Part shown: piece by piece, positions 45,786 through 56,976 of the stretch
How the letters are laid out: every line of letters begins with the position of its first letter
Position numbering within the stretch: the stretch's first letter is position 1
Source of the DNA: Tethya wilhelma
Lineage: Eukaryota > Porifera > Demospongiae > Tethyida > Tethyidae
Assembly (NCBI GenBank): GCA_964030475.1
Contig: CAXIPT010000006.1
Span: forward strand, 1,379,139 to 1,443,138
Direction of reading: 5' to 3'
Length of the DNA stretch: 64,000 nt
Made by a program: the position numbers and the translations under genes
Notes under the pieces: generated by a model
Database searches by the model: none
The model's input: only the letters and a program-made list of their open reading frames with translations
Told to the model about the DNA's origin: nothing

Positions 45786-46404
45786 GCAGTGAATAATGTC
45801 CCCCCGTGAATTTTGTCCCCCCGGACATTATTCACTAGTGAATATTGTCCCCCTTAGTGAATAATGTCCCCCCCTCCAAAAGTATACTAAAGAGCTCTGG
45901 CATAGATAAAACAGTCTCAACACTCTTGCCAGCGTTTTTAGCCAGCAGCCACTGCAGCGCTGTGGCTGCCTTCCACCCTACTAAGAACGTGTGGCAATCT
46001 TAGCCCCTCCCGCTCATTTTGCAGCAACTATGAGCTAGCCCGCCGGACTAACATTTTAAACTTTGAAGTTAATGTTTGGAGGGAGGGCAGGTAGTACTGA
46101 AGCTTATAGCCTACACACTATTACATGCTGCAGGTAATTTGGACCTGGTCCGAGTTTCAGGCCTTCCTAGCTGCGTAGCTGACTAAGCTGAGCCTATATG
46201 GCTGTATGCGGTTTGTGTGGAAGAGTTTGGGAGGGGGGACAAAATTCACTAGTGAATTTTGTCCCCCCTTGAAAAATACTGTTTTCTCAACCATTGCTAT
46301 TATTTGGCATCGTTTGGAAGGGGGGACATTATTCACTGAGGGGGGACAATATTCACTAGTGAATAATGTCCGGGGGGACAATATGAGGGGGGACATCCCA
46401 CACT
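45786..46404. mobile_element. Element with palindromic GGGGGACATTATTCAC ends
   Basis: At each end GTCCCCCC and GGGGGGAC alternate with TATTCACTAGTGAATA-type palindromes: about 45790-45875 at the left, and 46235-46270 with 46320-46400 at the right. The middle (about 45880-46230) is unique and non-coding. Likely a non-autonomous DNA element whose ends are short tandem palindromes. Confidence 0.7.
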
Positions 46405-46489
46405 AGGACACCGTAGGTATGATATCAATGGGCATGTACTACATTGTTTGAACCATATCAGTATTTATTTTATATGACTGGAAGCATGA

Positions 46490-46620
46490 GGAATCAAAAT
46501 GAAGTAGTCATGTGCCGAAATTGCGACATGCATGCCTTGTTTCCTTACTTTTTACAGCACTGCCCATTCCTACCCCACTAATTTTTATGAAATTTTTACT
46601 ATACTTGTACTTATTAAAAT
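46490..46620 (+). mobile_element. Fragment of the composite repeat
   Basis: AAAATGAAGTAGTCATGTGC through the CACTGCCCATTCCTAC block, then diverges. Terminal part only. Confidence 0.75.
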
Positions 46621-46670
46621 TAATAGCAGTATAGGTGGCAGCTGTACTAAATTCACAATACACTACTTAC

Positions 46671-47004
46671 CTTTTCCTTTGCTTCAAGGTTGGCTCCTGC
46701 TTTGATCAACTCCTGAACTACTTTAACTTGACCAGCAGAACTAGCAAATATCAGAGCTGTATTTCTGTGCTGTGTGTGTGTGTGTGTGTGCCATTGCCTA
46801 GCAACCAAAGATTTTATAGGCTATGTGTGTGTGCATGTCTGCCGCAGCATGCAAAACAATTATAACTACTAAATACGCAATTATACACTACTCACCCTCA
46901 GATCTGCTGCTTCAAGGTTGGCTCCTGCTTTGATCAACTCCTGAACTACTTCAACAAGACCAGCAGAACTAGCATCTATCAGAGCTGTTTGATCAAACTA
47001 TATA

Positions 47005-47047
<43 letters not shown>

Positions 47048-47187
47048 AACTTGTCCTACAGCTACTAAATTCACACTTTACTACTCACCTCATCCTTTGC
47101 TTCAAGGTTGGCTCCTGCTTTAATTAACTCCTGAACTACTTCTACTTGACCAGCAGAACTAGCAACTATCAGAGCTGTTTGACCAAA
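46671..47187 (-). CDS. Three extra ankyrin-repeat exons (gene fragment)
   Basis: Exons 47187-47089, 46997-46896 and 46769-46671 each encode one ankyrin repeat (33, 34 and 33 codons) in phase 0. Examples are FGQTALIVASSAGQVEVVQE with LIKAGANLEAKDE, FDQTALIDASSAGLVEVV, and a third with NTALIFASSAGQVKVV. Acceptors and GTGAGTAG/GTAAGTAG donors are intact. They are near-duplicates of the 42127-42225 exon. They lie upstream of the CARD-like gene's ATG with repeats between, so they belong to a second, incomplete gene or an orphaned array. No start or other domain was found. Confidence 0.7.
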
Positions 47188-47279
47188 CTGTATATATGTG
47201 TGTGTGTGTGTGAGTGTGTTTGTTATAGCCTAGCAACCAAATGTTTTATACACTAATTGCCTGTTACTGGCTGGGTGGC

Positions 47280-47439
47280 AGAGGAGGTACGACACGAGTG
47301 CACCTTTGCTGATCATGAGCTGGCAAACGGGGTGCACGTGATCAACTCTCGTTGTGAAGTACTGCAGTCACATGATTGGAATGTAATTAACAGACTTGCC
47401 AGCTCAGCAAAGGTGCATTCGTGTCGTACCTCCTCTGGC
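47280..47439. repeat. Hairpin MITE with 45 bp arms
   Basis: GAGGAGGTACGACACGAGTG and on through CACCTTTGCTGA to AGCTGGCAA is inverted at 47397-47439 (CTCAGCAAAGGTGCA, TCGTGTCGTACCTCCTC). Sits in the flank of the ankyrin exons. Confidence 0.8.
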
Positions 47440-47545
47440 TGGGTGGAGGTGACAATAGAATAGCTAGGGGTCACAGGGGGTCAATGATACACTAAGTATG
47501 AAGCACTCGACCATGCATCGAGTACCCCCTATTTTAGGGTCATAC

Positions 47546-47588
<43 letters not shown>

Positions 47589-47821
47589 TGCATGCATATG
47601 CCATGGGATGCAAAACCACTGAAGCTGTCCTATATTATAACATAAAGCTCACGGAACGGGATTGGAAATAGATCACGTACGCCTAGCTGTATCACTCAAT
47701 AGCTAACACGTGCGCGTACTACAGCAGCTGTTCCTCACTTTGGACGCTCAATTTTTCATGACTTACTACTGTTCTGAACACCTTTTGGGAAAAAAGATTT
47801 TTTACAGAACTTTGGAGTTAT

Positions 47822-48001
47822 AAATTTTTGCGAATTTCGCGGTTTGGAAGCTTTCCGCAAAAATTTTCCCCCGCGAAATTTGTAAGGTACGAGGTCGTCA
47901 CATAATGTTGAGATGCAACCCACAAAAATTTTCCCGGCAAATTTCTATTCAAGACGAAAATGCAAAAATTTTCCCCCACGAAAAATTCCCGCTATACAGT
48001 A
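47822..48001 (+). mobile_element. ATTACCGTATAGCGGG MITE, copy 3, left-truncated
   Basis: Begins inside the element at AAATTTTTGCGAATTTCGCG and ends TTCCCGCTATACAGT. The left terminus is missing. Confidence 0.8.
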
Positions 48002-48394
48002 TTTAGCTGAAAACTTTGTGTATATACCTCTAATGATCACCTACAGGGTGTAAATGCTCAAAAATAAGACTGGTAGGCTGCCAGAGGTTCCTTTACATGT
48101 ACAAAGTGCTGTAATTTAAGCTGTCCTGGTTGTGACAATGTAATTTTTGGCCTTGAATCTAGGCTATGTAGTTTCATAGTTGTATAGTTTGTGTACCCAT
48201 AACTGGAAACTATTTGAACAAATTGTAGTTCTTGATAGATGCCCGGATAGTTTCAGGTCCCCCTTCTATACAAATGTGTTGATAATGAAGACGTTGTGAT
48301 ATTATAGGCCTGCTGTTTTATTGTCCACAGCCACCATATGCCACCATCATGAAAGTTTCGACTAACTTGAAAGAAGGAACAACTCCAAGGTGAC

Positions 48395-48457
48395 CTCTGA
48401 CCCTGCCACATTATCACTACCAAAGCAGACCGTTGAGACCCTCTCACATTCTCTGCA
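48395..48457. repeat. Inverted mate of 40896-40953
   Basis: CTGACCCTGCCACATTATCA to CTCACATTCTCTG is the inverse of the 40896 segment. Confidence 0.6.
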
Positions 48458-48508
48458 ATTCATTTCGACTACACATACGTCAATAATGCCCAATATAATG
48501 CCCAGAGN

Positions 48509-48619
48509 TTTCAATGTTAACAAAAATTCCAAAGTGCTTTGGTAGTGTTTAGCACAAGTAGTTGGTTTGCTTTCCACTTCACTGGCAGCTAAACTCACTG
48601 ACAGAACAACAATTAACAT
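48509..48619 (-). pseudogene. FReD copy H, exon 1 relic cut by an N
   Basis: Reads MLIVVLSVSLAASEVESKPT, then CAKHYQSTLEFLLTLK, and stops at the N at 48508. Almost the same sequence as exon 1 of copy C, but the signal start is altered. Whether the gene continues beyond the N cannot be judged from this assembly. Confidence 0.7.
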
Positions 48620-49065
48620 GTAGTTACTATGTTTTGCCCAGTTTTCATAATTAACTTCAAGCCTTTCTGAATGTGTACAATGGATGTCTTTGTTGTTTTG
48701 ATTTGTACGTACTATGCTCAGGTTACAAAAATCTTTTCTCAAACTGGTTCTGTAATTCAGATAAAAATAATTAATATTCTGATTAGTGAACTCAGTGTAA
48801 TAATGTGATTACTTTAATTTATAGCTAAATATAACTCCTTCACGCAACCCCACCTCAAAGAATTTTGCTGATAAATTAAGTTGTGCACTAAGTATTGTGA
48901 TGAATAGTTTGCTAGTATAACATTGTAATTATTATTATTATTATGAAGATCTGAATTTAAGTTCCTCAAAGTCTGCTGTCTGGTACTATTATGGTAATCG
49001 AGATATTTTCCGCAATTGATTAAATTGTTCATGTCTTAGTAACTATTATACTGTGTGTGTAATTA

Positions 49066-49440
49066 AGCCTCGGCACGTGCGTAGCACGTGCAGAGGATTA
49101 CGGTAGTCGTTTTGTCTGTCTGTCTGTCTGTCTGTCTGTTCCATCGAAATCTCAAGAAAGGCAGCTCTAGCGACAAATTTGATAGTACTTACGTTCATAA
49201 ATCTGAATGATCTTGTAGATGTTTATTTTTTGGTGTTCACAACGCTGTAGTTACTGAGATTTGAGGCTTTTGTGCTTCTTTTGAGCGCTTAGCTTCGAGA
49301 CCACGCCTATTAATCTGGTGTGCGTTTTCTAGAATTAGTGTTCAATTCAGATGCTGTGATGCTGCTGCAGCGCTGTTGGTCAGTGGTACTAGGCAAGACA
49401 TTCAGAAGTTGGTCTGCTTGCTATGTAAGCATATAGATGT
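49066..49440 (+). repeat. Dispersed repeat with CACGTGC palindrome and (TCTG)n tract
   Basis: Opens AAGCCTCGGCACGTGCGTAG, followed by a GTCTGTCTGTCTGTCTGTCT tetranucleotide run at about 49116 and a region inverted at 41385-41600. No coding frame. Possibly a transposon 5' end. Confidence 0.65.
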
Positions 49441-50261
49441 ATTAGCATGTATAAATTGTTCAGTGTGGCCAGCTAGCTAAGCTGCATGGCTACTGATTTT
49501 TCACTGGTAGTCAGTCCAGCTAGACCTTGGTCAATAGCTAGCTATTTGACAACAGCTGAGCATTCAAGTGCATCTTAGATAAATATCTATGAGTGGATGG
49601 CATTGCTGCTAAGTATAGCTCATCTGGTTAACTTGCTACAAGTGCACATTCCGAGAAACAGCTCAGATGATGCTCGGACAGTAGTAAATCATGATGAGCA
49701 AGTATCTATGATGCATTGCTTGTTCTGTTTCATCACAGAGTTATGTGGCTAACCTGACATAGTTGGATTATTGTCTTGATACACTCATGTATTCTTTTAT
49801 TGAGTGTACAGTATATGCATGTGACGGTGCGTTATATAGTACTAGTGTGCCGAGGCTTGTGCACCATCGGTGCCTTCATTACATATGTAGCTGCATGTAG
49901 AGGAGAAAGAGATGAGTTTATGTTTGATGACAAAGTTTACCGCTCAATTAGAATTTCATGGAATGTCAACTTGATCCATACTAAATATGCGTGTTCTCTT
50001 ATCAAGAATATAATTTTACAAACAGTATACTATATATATGTGGTCTTAGCATGCATGAGATCGCTTGTACACACCTAAGAAACTTTTGTGGAGGTTATCT
50101 CAACAAATAATCCTCTGATGCTATATAATTAAGTCTGCATTCTACCGCACATACTTGTATTATAGTAGTCTACTTGATGGCCACAATCTTCAAAATGAAT
50201 TATGCATGTCAGTATACGTAACACTAAGGAAAGGACTTAGGTGATCAAGTCAGCTGAATAT
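49441..50261. other. Spacer with duplicated flank sequence
   Basis: About 50030-50105 matches 34385-34460 (GTGGTCTTAGCATG, TTGTACACACCTA, GGTTATCTCAACAA), a piece of the copy A/B spacer. No gene seen. Confidence 0.5.
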
Positions 50262-50885
50262 TTCACAATGTCTTTCTTATTGTTATCATCTGACTCAGTT
50301 AATATACCACATTCACCTCTTTGGTTATATTTTCATCTCAACTTATAACTGAAAAAAAAAATCTTACTTTATCCCATGCGTAGAATTAATGAGTATGTAA
50401 ATAATAATTATTCCCATGAGGATATAGTAGTAGCTAGATTACATGCATGTCTTTATTCTTTCATGGATACATGCATGCATCAGTTNCAGAGTTGGAAGCT
50501 CTGTTTAAAACATTCAGTGTGCCAAAAAACACTGAAAGTATACTTTTATGAACTGTTTATTATTAGCCTCTTTTGCAATCTTGCCTGAAGCAATTGCGGT
50601 TAGTTCAATATGAGTTTGTGGTTAGTGCAATATGGCAAATAATTTACTTAGCAACAACATAGAAACAGGATGTAATTCACAATGAGTTTCTTTTTTGTTA
50701 TTGTTTGACTCAGTTAATGTACTGCATACATCTCTTTGGTCGTATTTTCATCTCAACTAAACTGAAAAAAATTTACTTCATCCCATGCATATGCAGGGAG
50801 AGAGTACATATATTCCCATGAGGATGCGATAGTGGTAAGATCACATGCAGTCTTTATTATTCAACGGATGCATGCATACATGAAC
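50262..50885 (-). pseudogene. Tandem duplicate containing two FReD 3'-end relics
   Basis: Two roughly 200 bp blocks (50262-50470 and 50680-50885) are diverged direct repeats. In each the minus strand keeps the last codons of a FReD: VEMKIRPKR at 50758-50730, and VEMKI, stop, PKR at 50342-50316. The rest of the gene is gone. An N lies at 50486 between them. Confidence 0.55.
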
Positions 50886-51156
50886 TATGCACATCCTAGG
50901 TTTCGATTACCAATTCAATATTTGATTCATCTGTTTGTATTAGGCAATAAATGTTGATCTTCAAACCATACCGAAACCGAAGTTAAATTTTTATGTGTTT
51001 TGATTACCAGAACACTATTTGCTGTTTGTGTAATGGTCAATCTTGAAAGTTGGGGATCCTTGCACAGATACCAAAATAATAAGTGAAGCTGAATATCGTG
51101 TATATATATGTAATCAATAATCATTACGATGATAAATTTAGTTAATGCTAATTATT

Positions 51157-52953
51157 ATATTAATCTACAGTATCTAAGAGTGGAGCATACTCTGGATCAC
51201 TGGGGTGCTCCAATCGATGAGGTACTGGTCCTGTAGTACTTTCGTCATCATTAATTTCTAAGACGATGATAAACAGTGGTACACCTTATGCTGATTGCTT
51301 GAAGAGTCCTTTTTGGTATAAAAGCATGTATATTATCAACCCTTCTCCATACAGTGGGTGAAACATTATCAGCAGTAGAATAACTTTATTGTACAATTCA
51401 TGAACTTTTTTATCCTCTAGAATGAACACTTCTATGTAGGTATGAATTGGCTGTGCCAGTAAAATTATCCCAAATATTGTGATCAGTACTGCATCAATAT
51501 AGTTATGCCACACAACTTTGTAAGGTTTGATTACAGCAATGAACAAAGCAAACACAAATACAAGTATTCCTCCCATTGGCAAGAATGCTCCTCCTTTATA
51601 CACGAGAATAAACGTGAGTATGATAATTCGTAGCCAAAGATAAATTGCAGCAAAACATCTGAAATCCACTGGTTGTGTTCTAAATACCAATTGAAATGTG
51701 TTCATAAAAGTACGTAGAATTCTATTCTGGAGTTTACAGACAGAGAGAAACTTCTGGAAGCATTTACAAGGGTACAGACACAGTAGAAGTAGAGGAAATA
51801 GGTTAAAAACTACGGTCATAATCAACGCTAGTGATCCATAGGGAGCATGACATCTACCAAAAGATTCTACTGTACTGTCACTTTGTAAATACTTCTTTGT
51901 AAACCGTGTGCCATTTATTGGTGTTATAAACTGAACTAGGGTTCAGTAACAAGAATGAGGTGTTTAAAATCTTGACATAGGAGAGTAGGAGATAGGTAGC
52001 AAATGTTTCAATCAAAGAGTTCTTATAATGTCCCAGTTTCTTCTTATCGTCATGAAGCAGTAATAAAATGGTTTACACAGTTGTACAACAATGCTATAGC
52101 GATCATGAAGCCTGACTAAAGTGTATGTGAGTAGAATTAACAGCAATGGATAGACAGCAATAGCGTAATCTAAAGCTAGTCTCTCAATAGTAGTAATGCT
52201 GGTGTGGATACAAAATGGAGTGTATACGGCACGAAAGAAATCCAGGTTCCAAATGCCATAGAAACTTGTTATTGCTATATATATAGTATTAATTGTTGGC
52301 CTGGTATTTTTATACTTGATATTTGTTCAAACTCTATCAAAACTATAACATTTGGCTAGTCATTACAAATGCATTTGTAGCTCCAGAAGCGACAGATAAT
52401 CTGAATAGTATTGACAACATGTAAAATGCTGTTAGAGGAAGATATGCAATTGTAAAATATCTAAATATAATTATTAGTGAACATTTTAGTCGAACACTTA
52501 ATACAGCCCATACTGTATGAATAGACTAGCTGGAGGAGCATGGTCTTGAGTGCAGCAACCACTCAATTGACCCTCACGGTGCAACTTAAGATCACTACAC
52601 AAGTACCGATTTAGTTCAGTTGAATCGGTAGTCCAACTGACAATTTTGTAACGATACCTTCAAGCCCTTGCTCTAAAATGGGATGGGTTTGTCCTTGGAA
52701 TGTGGCATCGAATATCACAGTAACCAACCACAGTTGTATTATACTTTTTATTGTAACCCATGTAATAGCAAAATGGTAGACTCACAGTCTTATCTTCATT
52801 GTGGCATTCCACCAATCCATTGAGCTCATTGTGATCACATTTACAAGTATTGTTACCGGTGTCAGTAGTCCAAGGGGGACAGCCAGGTGGTTGTTAGCCT
52901 TTGGCACTAACATAGGGTGAAATAATTACTACCAAGATGAATCTTAGTAGCAT
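51157..52953 (-). pseudogene. Multi-pass membrane protein copy F, decayed
   Basis: Collinear with copy E from its ATG (52953) to the YAPLL-type tail, but with an early in-frame TAA before QPPGCPPWTTD, a stop after FRARA, several short insertions or deletions, and LCGHC changed to LSGCC. Longest surviving frame 51825-51286, covering the last third (VFNLFPLLLLCLYPCKCF onward). Non-functional as a full-length protein. Confidence 0.88.
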
Positions 52954-53769
52954 ACTAGCTTTAGTTTATCAGATTCTTCTTCAGTGTAGATTTCAACAGA
53001 AACTGGTGTTATGATTATTAAGCTTATAAGCCTTAATTTTTGTTCTTAATGATGGATGTTGCTATGTAGTATATACAAGGCTGGCAAATTATAATAATTA
53101 TAATACTTGCATACCAAGCACAAAAATAATGCTAACTGTAATGTTGTTTTTTTTAAAGTATATTTTGCAAATGTGTTTGTGATTCATACCCTTAGCAAGT
53201 ATACTGTTATGTTTTGTTTTTAATTGTTTATTGTATACTAAATGTATACATACATGGTATAGTTAAACTTTTGTAGAAAGTATATTATAATATTGATGTT
53301 TTCAGAGTCAAGTATGTTTACGTACCTTGGCTAATGATGCTTTTGACATTATTTGTTTTTGGTGATGATAATTATAATATGAGTTTATATAGCAAAAAAT
53401 GGTTATGTGTAAGAATGCATTTATGTTTAGAGAAGCTATAGAGAACAACTGTGTGGACAAACATTGAAAATAACTCTACAGTATCATGATCAGAATGCAT
53501 GCATGAATAAGAAGAGACTCATTGGCACCATGATACATGAACAACTGTAGTAGGTAATTCATTAGATCATGGAGTGAGTGTATTCCAATGAGGATCAATG
53601 AGCAGCAGATCGCATGTAGTCGTGTTTATTATATTCCATGCATGCATGAATTAATTATAATCATATCCATGCATGCTTCATAGGTTTCGTTCTTTAGACC
53701 ATGTATGCCAAAACTTTGTGTTTAGTTACCAGAACACTGCTTGCTATTAGATTTATGTGTCATGCAGTC

Positions 53770-53955
53770 AGTCTTAAAAGTTTTTGTGAGCTTTAGGCCT
53801 TGCATGCAATTGGTAATCTGTCAGTAAGAGCCTCTGGGCACCTTTAAAGGTTTAATTTTGTTTGACTAGATTTTTATAGTGGCCAACATTTTGTATTGTG
53901 CATGTCTATGGGACAGTCGGCCCATTCCTACTATACGTACTACCGTACGTATGAT
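53770..53955 (+). mobile_element. Right-end fragment of the composite repeat
   Basis: Contains TAATCTGTCAGTAAGAGCCT, AACATTTTGTATTGTG and GGGACAGTCGGCCCATTCCT followed by TACGTACTACCGTACGTA. Confidence 0.75.
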
Positions 53956-54188
53956 AGTAGATTGTATACTAAATGTATACACTATTATAGAAAGCATTTT
54001 ATAATATTAATGTTTACAGAGTCAAGTATGTTTACGTACCTTGGCTAATGACATTATTTGTTTTGGGTTATCATATTATAATATGAGTTTATTTGGCAAA
54101 AAATGGTTGTGCATAAGAATGCATTTGTGTTTTAAGAAGCTATAGAGAACAACTGAATGAATAAGCATAAAAACAAATCTACAATATC

Positions 54189-54461
54189 ATGATAAAAATG
54201 CATGCATGCATAACAAGAGACTCGTTGTCAAGCCATGATGCGGGAACTAGTAAATTTCAACGTGTAGAAAACGTGAAATTACCGCACCTAGACAAGGTAG
54301 CTGTGTTTACTCAATCCAGTAAACAAGAAAGTTGGACTGATGTTGTGTCATTGTTGGACCGGTTGAAGTCGCCGAATTTGTTGTATTTTGACAAAACTCA
54401 TGAGAATAATAGCTTCACGGGAATAATCAGATGTTTTTGTAGGCAGTGCGGAATAAAATAA
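54189..54461 (+). other. Unrecognised coding-like fragment
   Basis: An open stretch inserted between duplicated flanks. From about 54245 it reads SKFQRVENVKLPHLDKVAVF, TDVVSLLDRLKSPNLLYFDK, ending RCFCRQCGIK. The residue mix is protein-like and the sequence is absent from the sister flanks, so it may be a piece of a transposon or captured exon. Confidence 0.3.
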
Positions 54462-54743
54462 TCAGTAAATTTTGAGCATAATAGCCGCAGGCCTAGCATA
54501 CATCTCTTTGTGTTAGTCAGTGAATATTGATCTTTAGACTATGCCAAAACTTTGTGCTCTGATTACCAGAACACTGCTTGCTATTAGTGTTATGTGTCAT
54601 GCAGTCAGTCTTAAAGTCTGTGATCAGCTAGGCTTTACATGGATGCATGGAATATTTGGGCACACCTAAAAAAGTTGGCTTTGTGGAGGTGGTCTTAATA
54701 TCTTGACTTTGTATGCCAATATTCATACACATGCATTCAAGCT

Positions 54744-54900
54744 ATTACCGTATAACGGGAATATTTTGCAGGGTCAAACTTTTGCGGATGTCTCTAGTCA
54801 AACATTTATGAGGTTTAACTTTCACGGATGAGCTATGCAAGTGATGCATGATAGATCATGGTCCATGGAAACCACGAAAGTTAAATCCCGCTCTATGGTA
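54744..54900 (+). mobile_element. Diverged ATTACCGTATAACGGG MITE, copy 4
   Basis: ATTACCGTATAACGGGAATA at the left and TTAAATCCCGCTCTATGGTA at the right. The interior differs from the other copies, so it is a related subfamily. Confidence 0.65.
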
Positions 54901-55143
54901 TATAGCAGTATTTAAAATAATGATCTAGAATTAGACTGCATGGTCCTCTTCTAGCTTGACTATCCTTAATTTTTTTAAAGTCCAGTCTAACTGCAGCTGC
55001 ATAGCATTAATTGTTGGTTATTAAAAATTATTAGACTAGGTAAAGCTGTTATGTATTTTATAGTCATTACGATCATATGATAATACTATTTTAAGATGAT
55101 TAAATACTATACTATAAATTATTTTAGTAAGTTAATAGCTAAT

Positions 55144-56976
55144 TTAATCAGTTTCATTATAGTTACCCACAGTATCTAACAGTGGAGCATACTCTGAGTC
55201 ACTGGGGTGTTCCAATCGATGAGGTACTGGTCCTGTAATGCTTTCATCATCATTTCTAAGACGATGGTAGACAGCAGTGCACCTTGTGCTGATAGCTTGA
55301 AGAGTCCTTTTTGGTATCAAAGCATGTAGTATCAGCCCTACTCCATACAGTGGGTGAAATACTAACACCAGTGGCAGAACTACTTGATACACAATAATAA
55401 CAAGTCTAGAGTTCAAGACAAACTCCGCAGTACATTCCAATAGGTAATGCTGCAAAGGCCAAGGCAAGTGTTCCTAATAGTAGAGCATCTAAATAGTTGT
55501 AGCACACCACTTTATAAGGTCTCAGCATGGAAATGAGAAAAGCAAACACCATTGTGATTAGTGCTGCTAGAGGTAGGCCTGTTCCTCCTCCAAATGTTAG
55601 TATAATAAATTGCAGAATAATTCGTAGGAAGAGATATATACCGGCAAAATATCTGTAATCTCGAGGATGTGTTTTGAACAGGAGTTGAAATGTATTCATA
55701 ATCGTACGTAGAAGCCTATTCTGAAGTTTACAAACAAAGAGTAACTTTTGAAAACACTTGCAAGGGTAGAGACACAATAGAAGAAGAGGAAAGAGGTTGA
55801 AGACTGTACTCATAACCAATGCTAGTGCTGCATAGGGAGCATGATGCACTCCAAAGTATTCAATAGTAGCATCGTATAGTAGATACCATTGTGGAAATAT
55901 TTGAGTTGTGTTTACTACAGGGACTGGTGTCAATAGAGCAAATGAAGTGTTTAAAATCTTTACATAGGAGAGTAAGAGAAAGGTAGCAAATGTTTCAATC
56001 AGAGAATTCTTGATATCCCAGTTGTTTCTTATTTTCATGAAGCAGTAATAAAATGGTTTACACAGTCATACAACAATGCTATAGCGGTCATGAAGCCTGA
56101 CTATAGTATAGGTGAGTAGAATTAAAAGCAATGGATAAACAGCAATGCCGTATTCCAGAGCTAGTGTAGGAAGAGTTGTCATGCTGGTGTGGATGCAAAA
56201 TGGAGTGTAGGCAGCACGAAAGAAATCCAGGTTCCAAATGCCATAGAAATTGGTTATTATCTTCCATCCAGAAGTAAAGTTTGTTTTGTATTGAGTAACA
56301 GTAAAAATTCGTATTATCCCCGGTGAGAGCATCTGACTAGTGAAAACAAATGCATTAGCTGAATCTGAAGTAGCATTAAATCTAATTAGTATTGCTAGTA
56401 AGAAAAAAATTGTGGTGGAGAGATATGCAACTGCCAAGTACTTAAATACATTCTGCATTGTTTTTTCTGAGCACTGTATGCAGTTCACACTGTAAGAGTA
56501 CACTGGAGTAGCATGGTCTTCAATGCAATGACCACACAGTTGACCTGTACAATTCATCTCAAGATCACGACATAAAATGGAATTCAACTCAGTTGTATTG
56601 CTTGTCCAGTTCATTAATTTTGTATTGAAACCTTCTCCCACTCGCTTTGAAACGAGATGGGTTTTTTCTTGGTATATAGCACCGAATATCACAATAACCC
56701 ACAACAGTTGTGCTGTAGTCTTTATTGTAAGCCATACAATAGCAAAATGGTAAACTCACAATCATTTTATTGTCACAGTGGTAGCAATCCACTAATCCAT
56801 TGAGATCATCATCGCAATGACAATGTGTTATTACCAGTGTCAGTAGTCCAAGGAGGACACCCTCTGGGCAGATGGTGATCTTTTTGACTTGCACTGACAC
56901 ACCTTCTCCCATAGAGTAAGCCATATAGAACTACAACTATCGAGATTTGTAAAAGAAGCTTTAGTTGGAATTGCAT
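55144..56976 (-). pseudogene. Multi-pass membrane protein copy G, decayed
   Basis: Starts at ATG 56976 with a signal-like QLKLLLQISIVVVLYGLL and GCPPWTTDTGNN. One extra base then shifts the frame; it shifts again near KLMNWTSNTTEL. TGA replaces an Arg codon after DRYSIVV (about 56064). Another shift follows ALPIGMYCG near 55410. Long frames between lesions still show REGQLCGHC-like (GQLCGHCIEDHATPVYSYSV), WNLDFFRAAYTPFCIH and the DSEYAPLLDTV tail. More diverged from E than F is, yet with fewer lesions. Confidence 0.85.

Larger units (their letters stand above)
52954..55143. other. Spacer between membrane-gene copies, internally duplicated
   Basis: About 53220-53570 and 53960-54240 are diverged direct copies (AGTCAAGTATGTTTACGTAC, GAAGCTATAGAGAACAACTG). 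Both match the upstream flank of copy G at 57350-57590. Composite-repeat and MITE fragments are inserted. No intact gene. Confidence 0.55.

Noticed and set aside
42120..47190. CRISPR-like array of evenly similar units
   Set aside because: The repeated 99 bp units are ankyrin exons with introns of unequal length; there are no short direct repeats with unique spacers.
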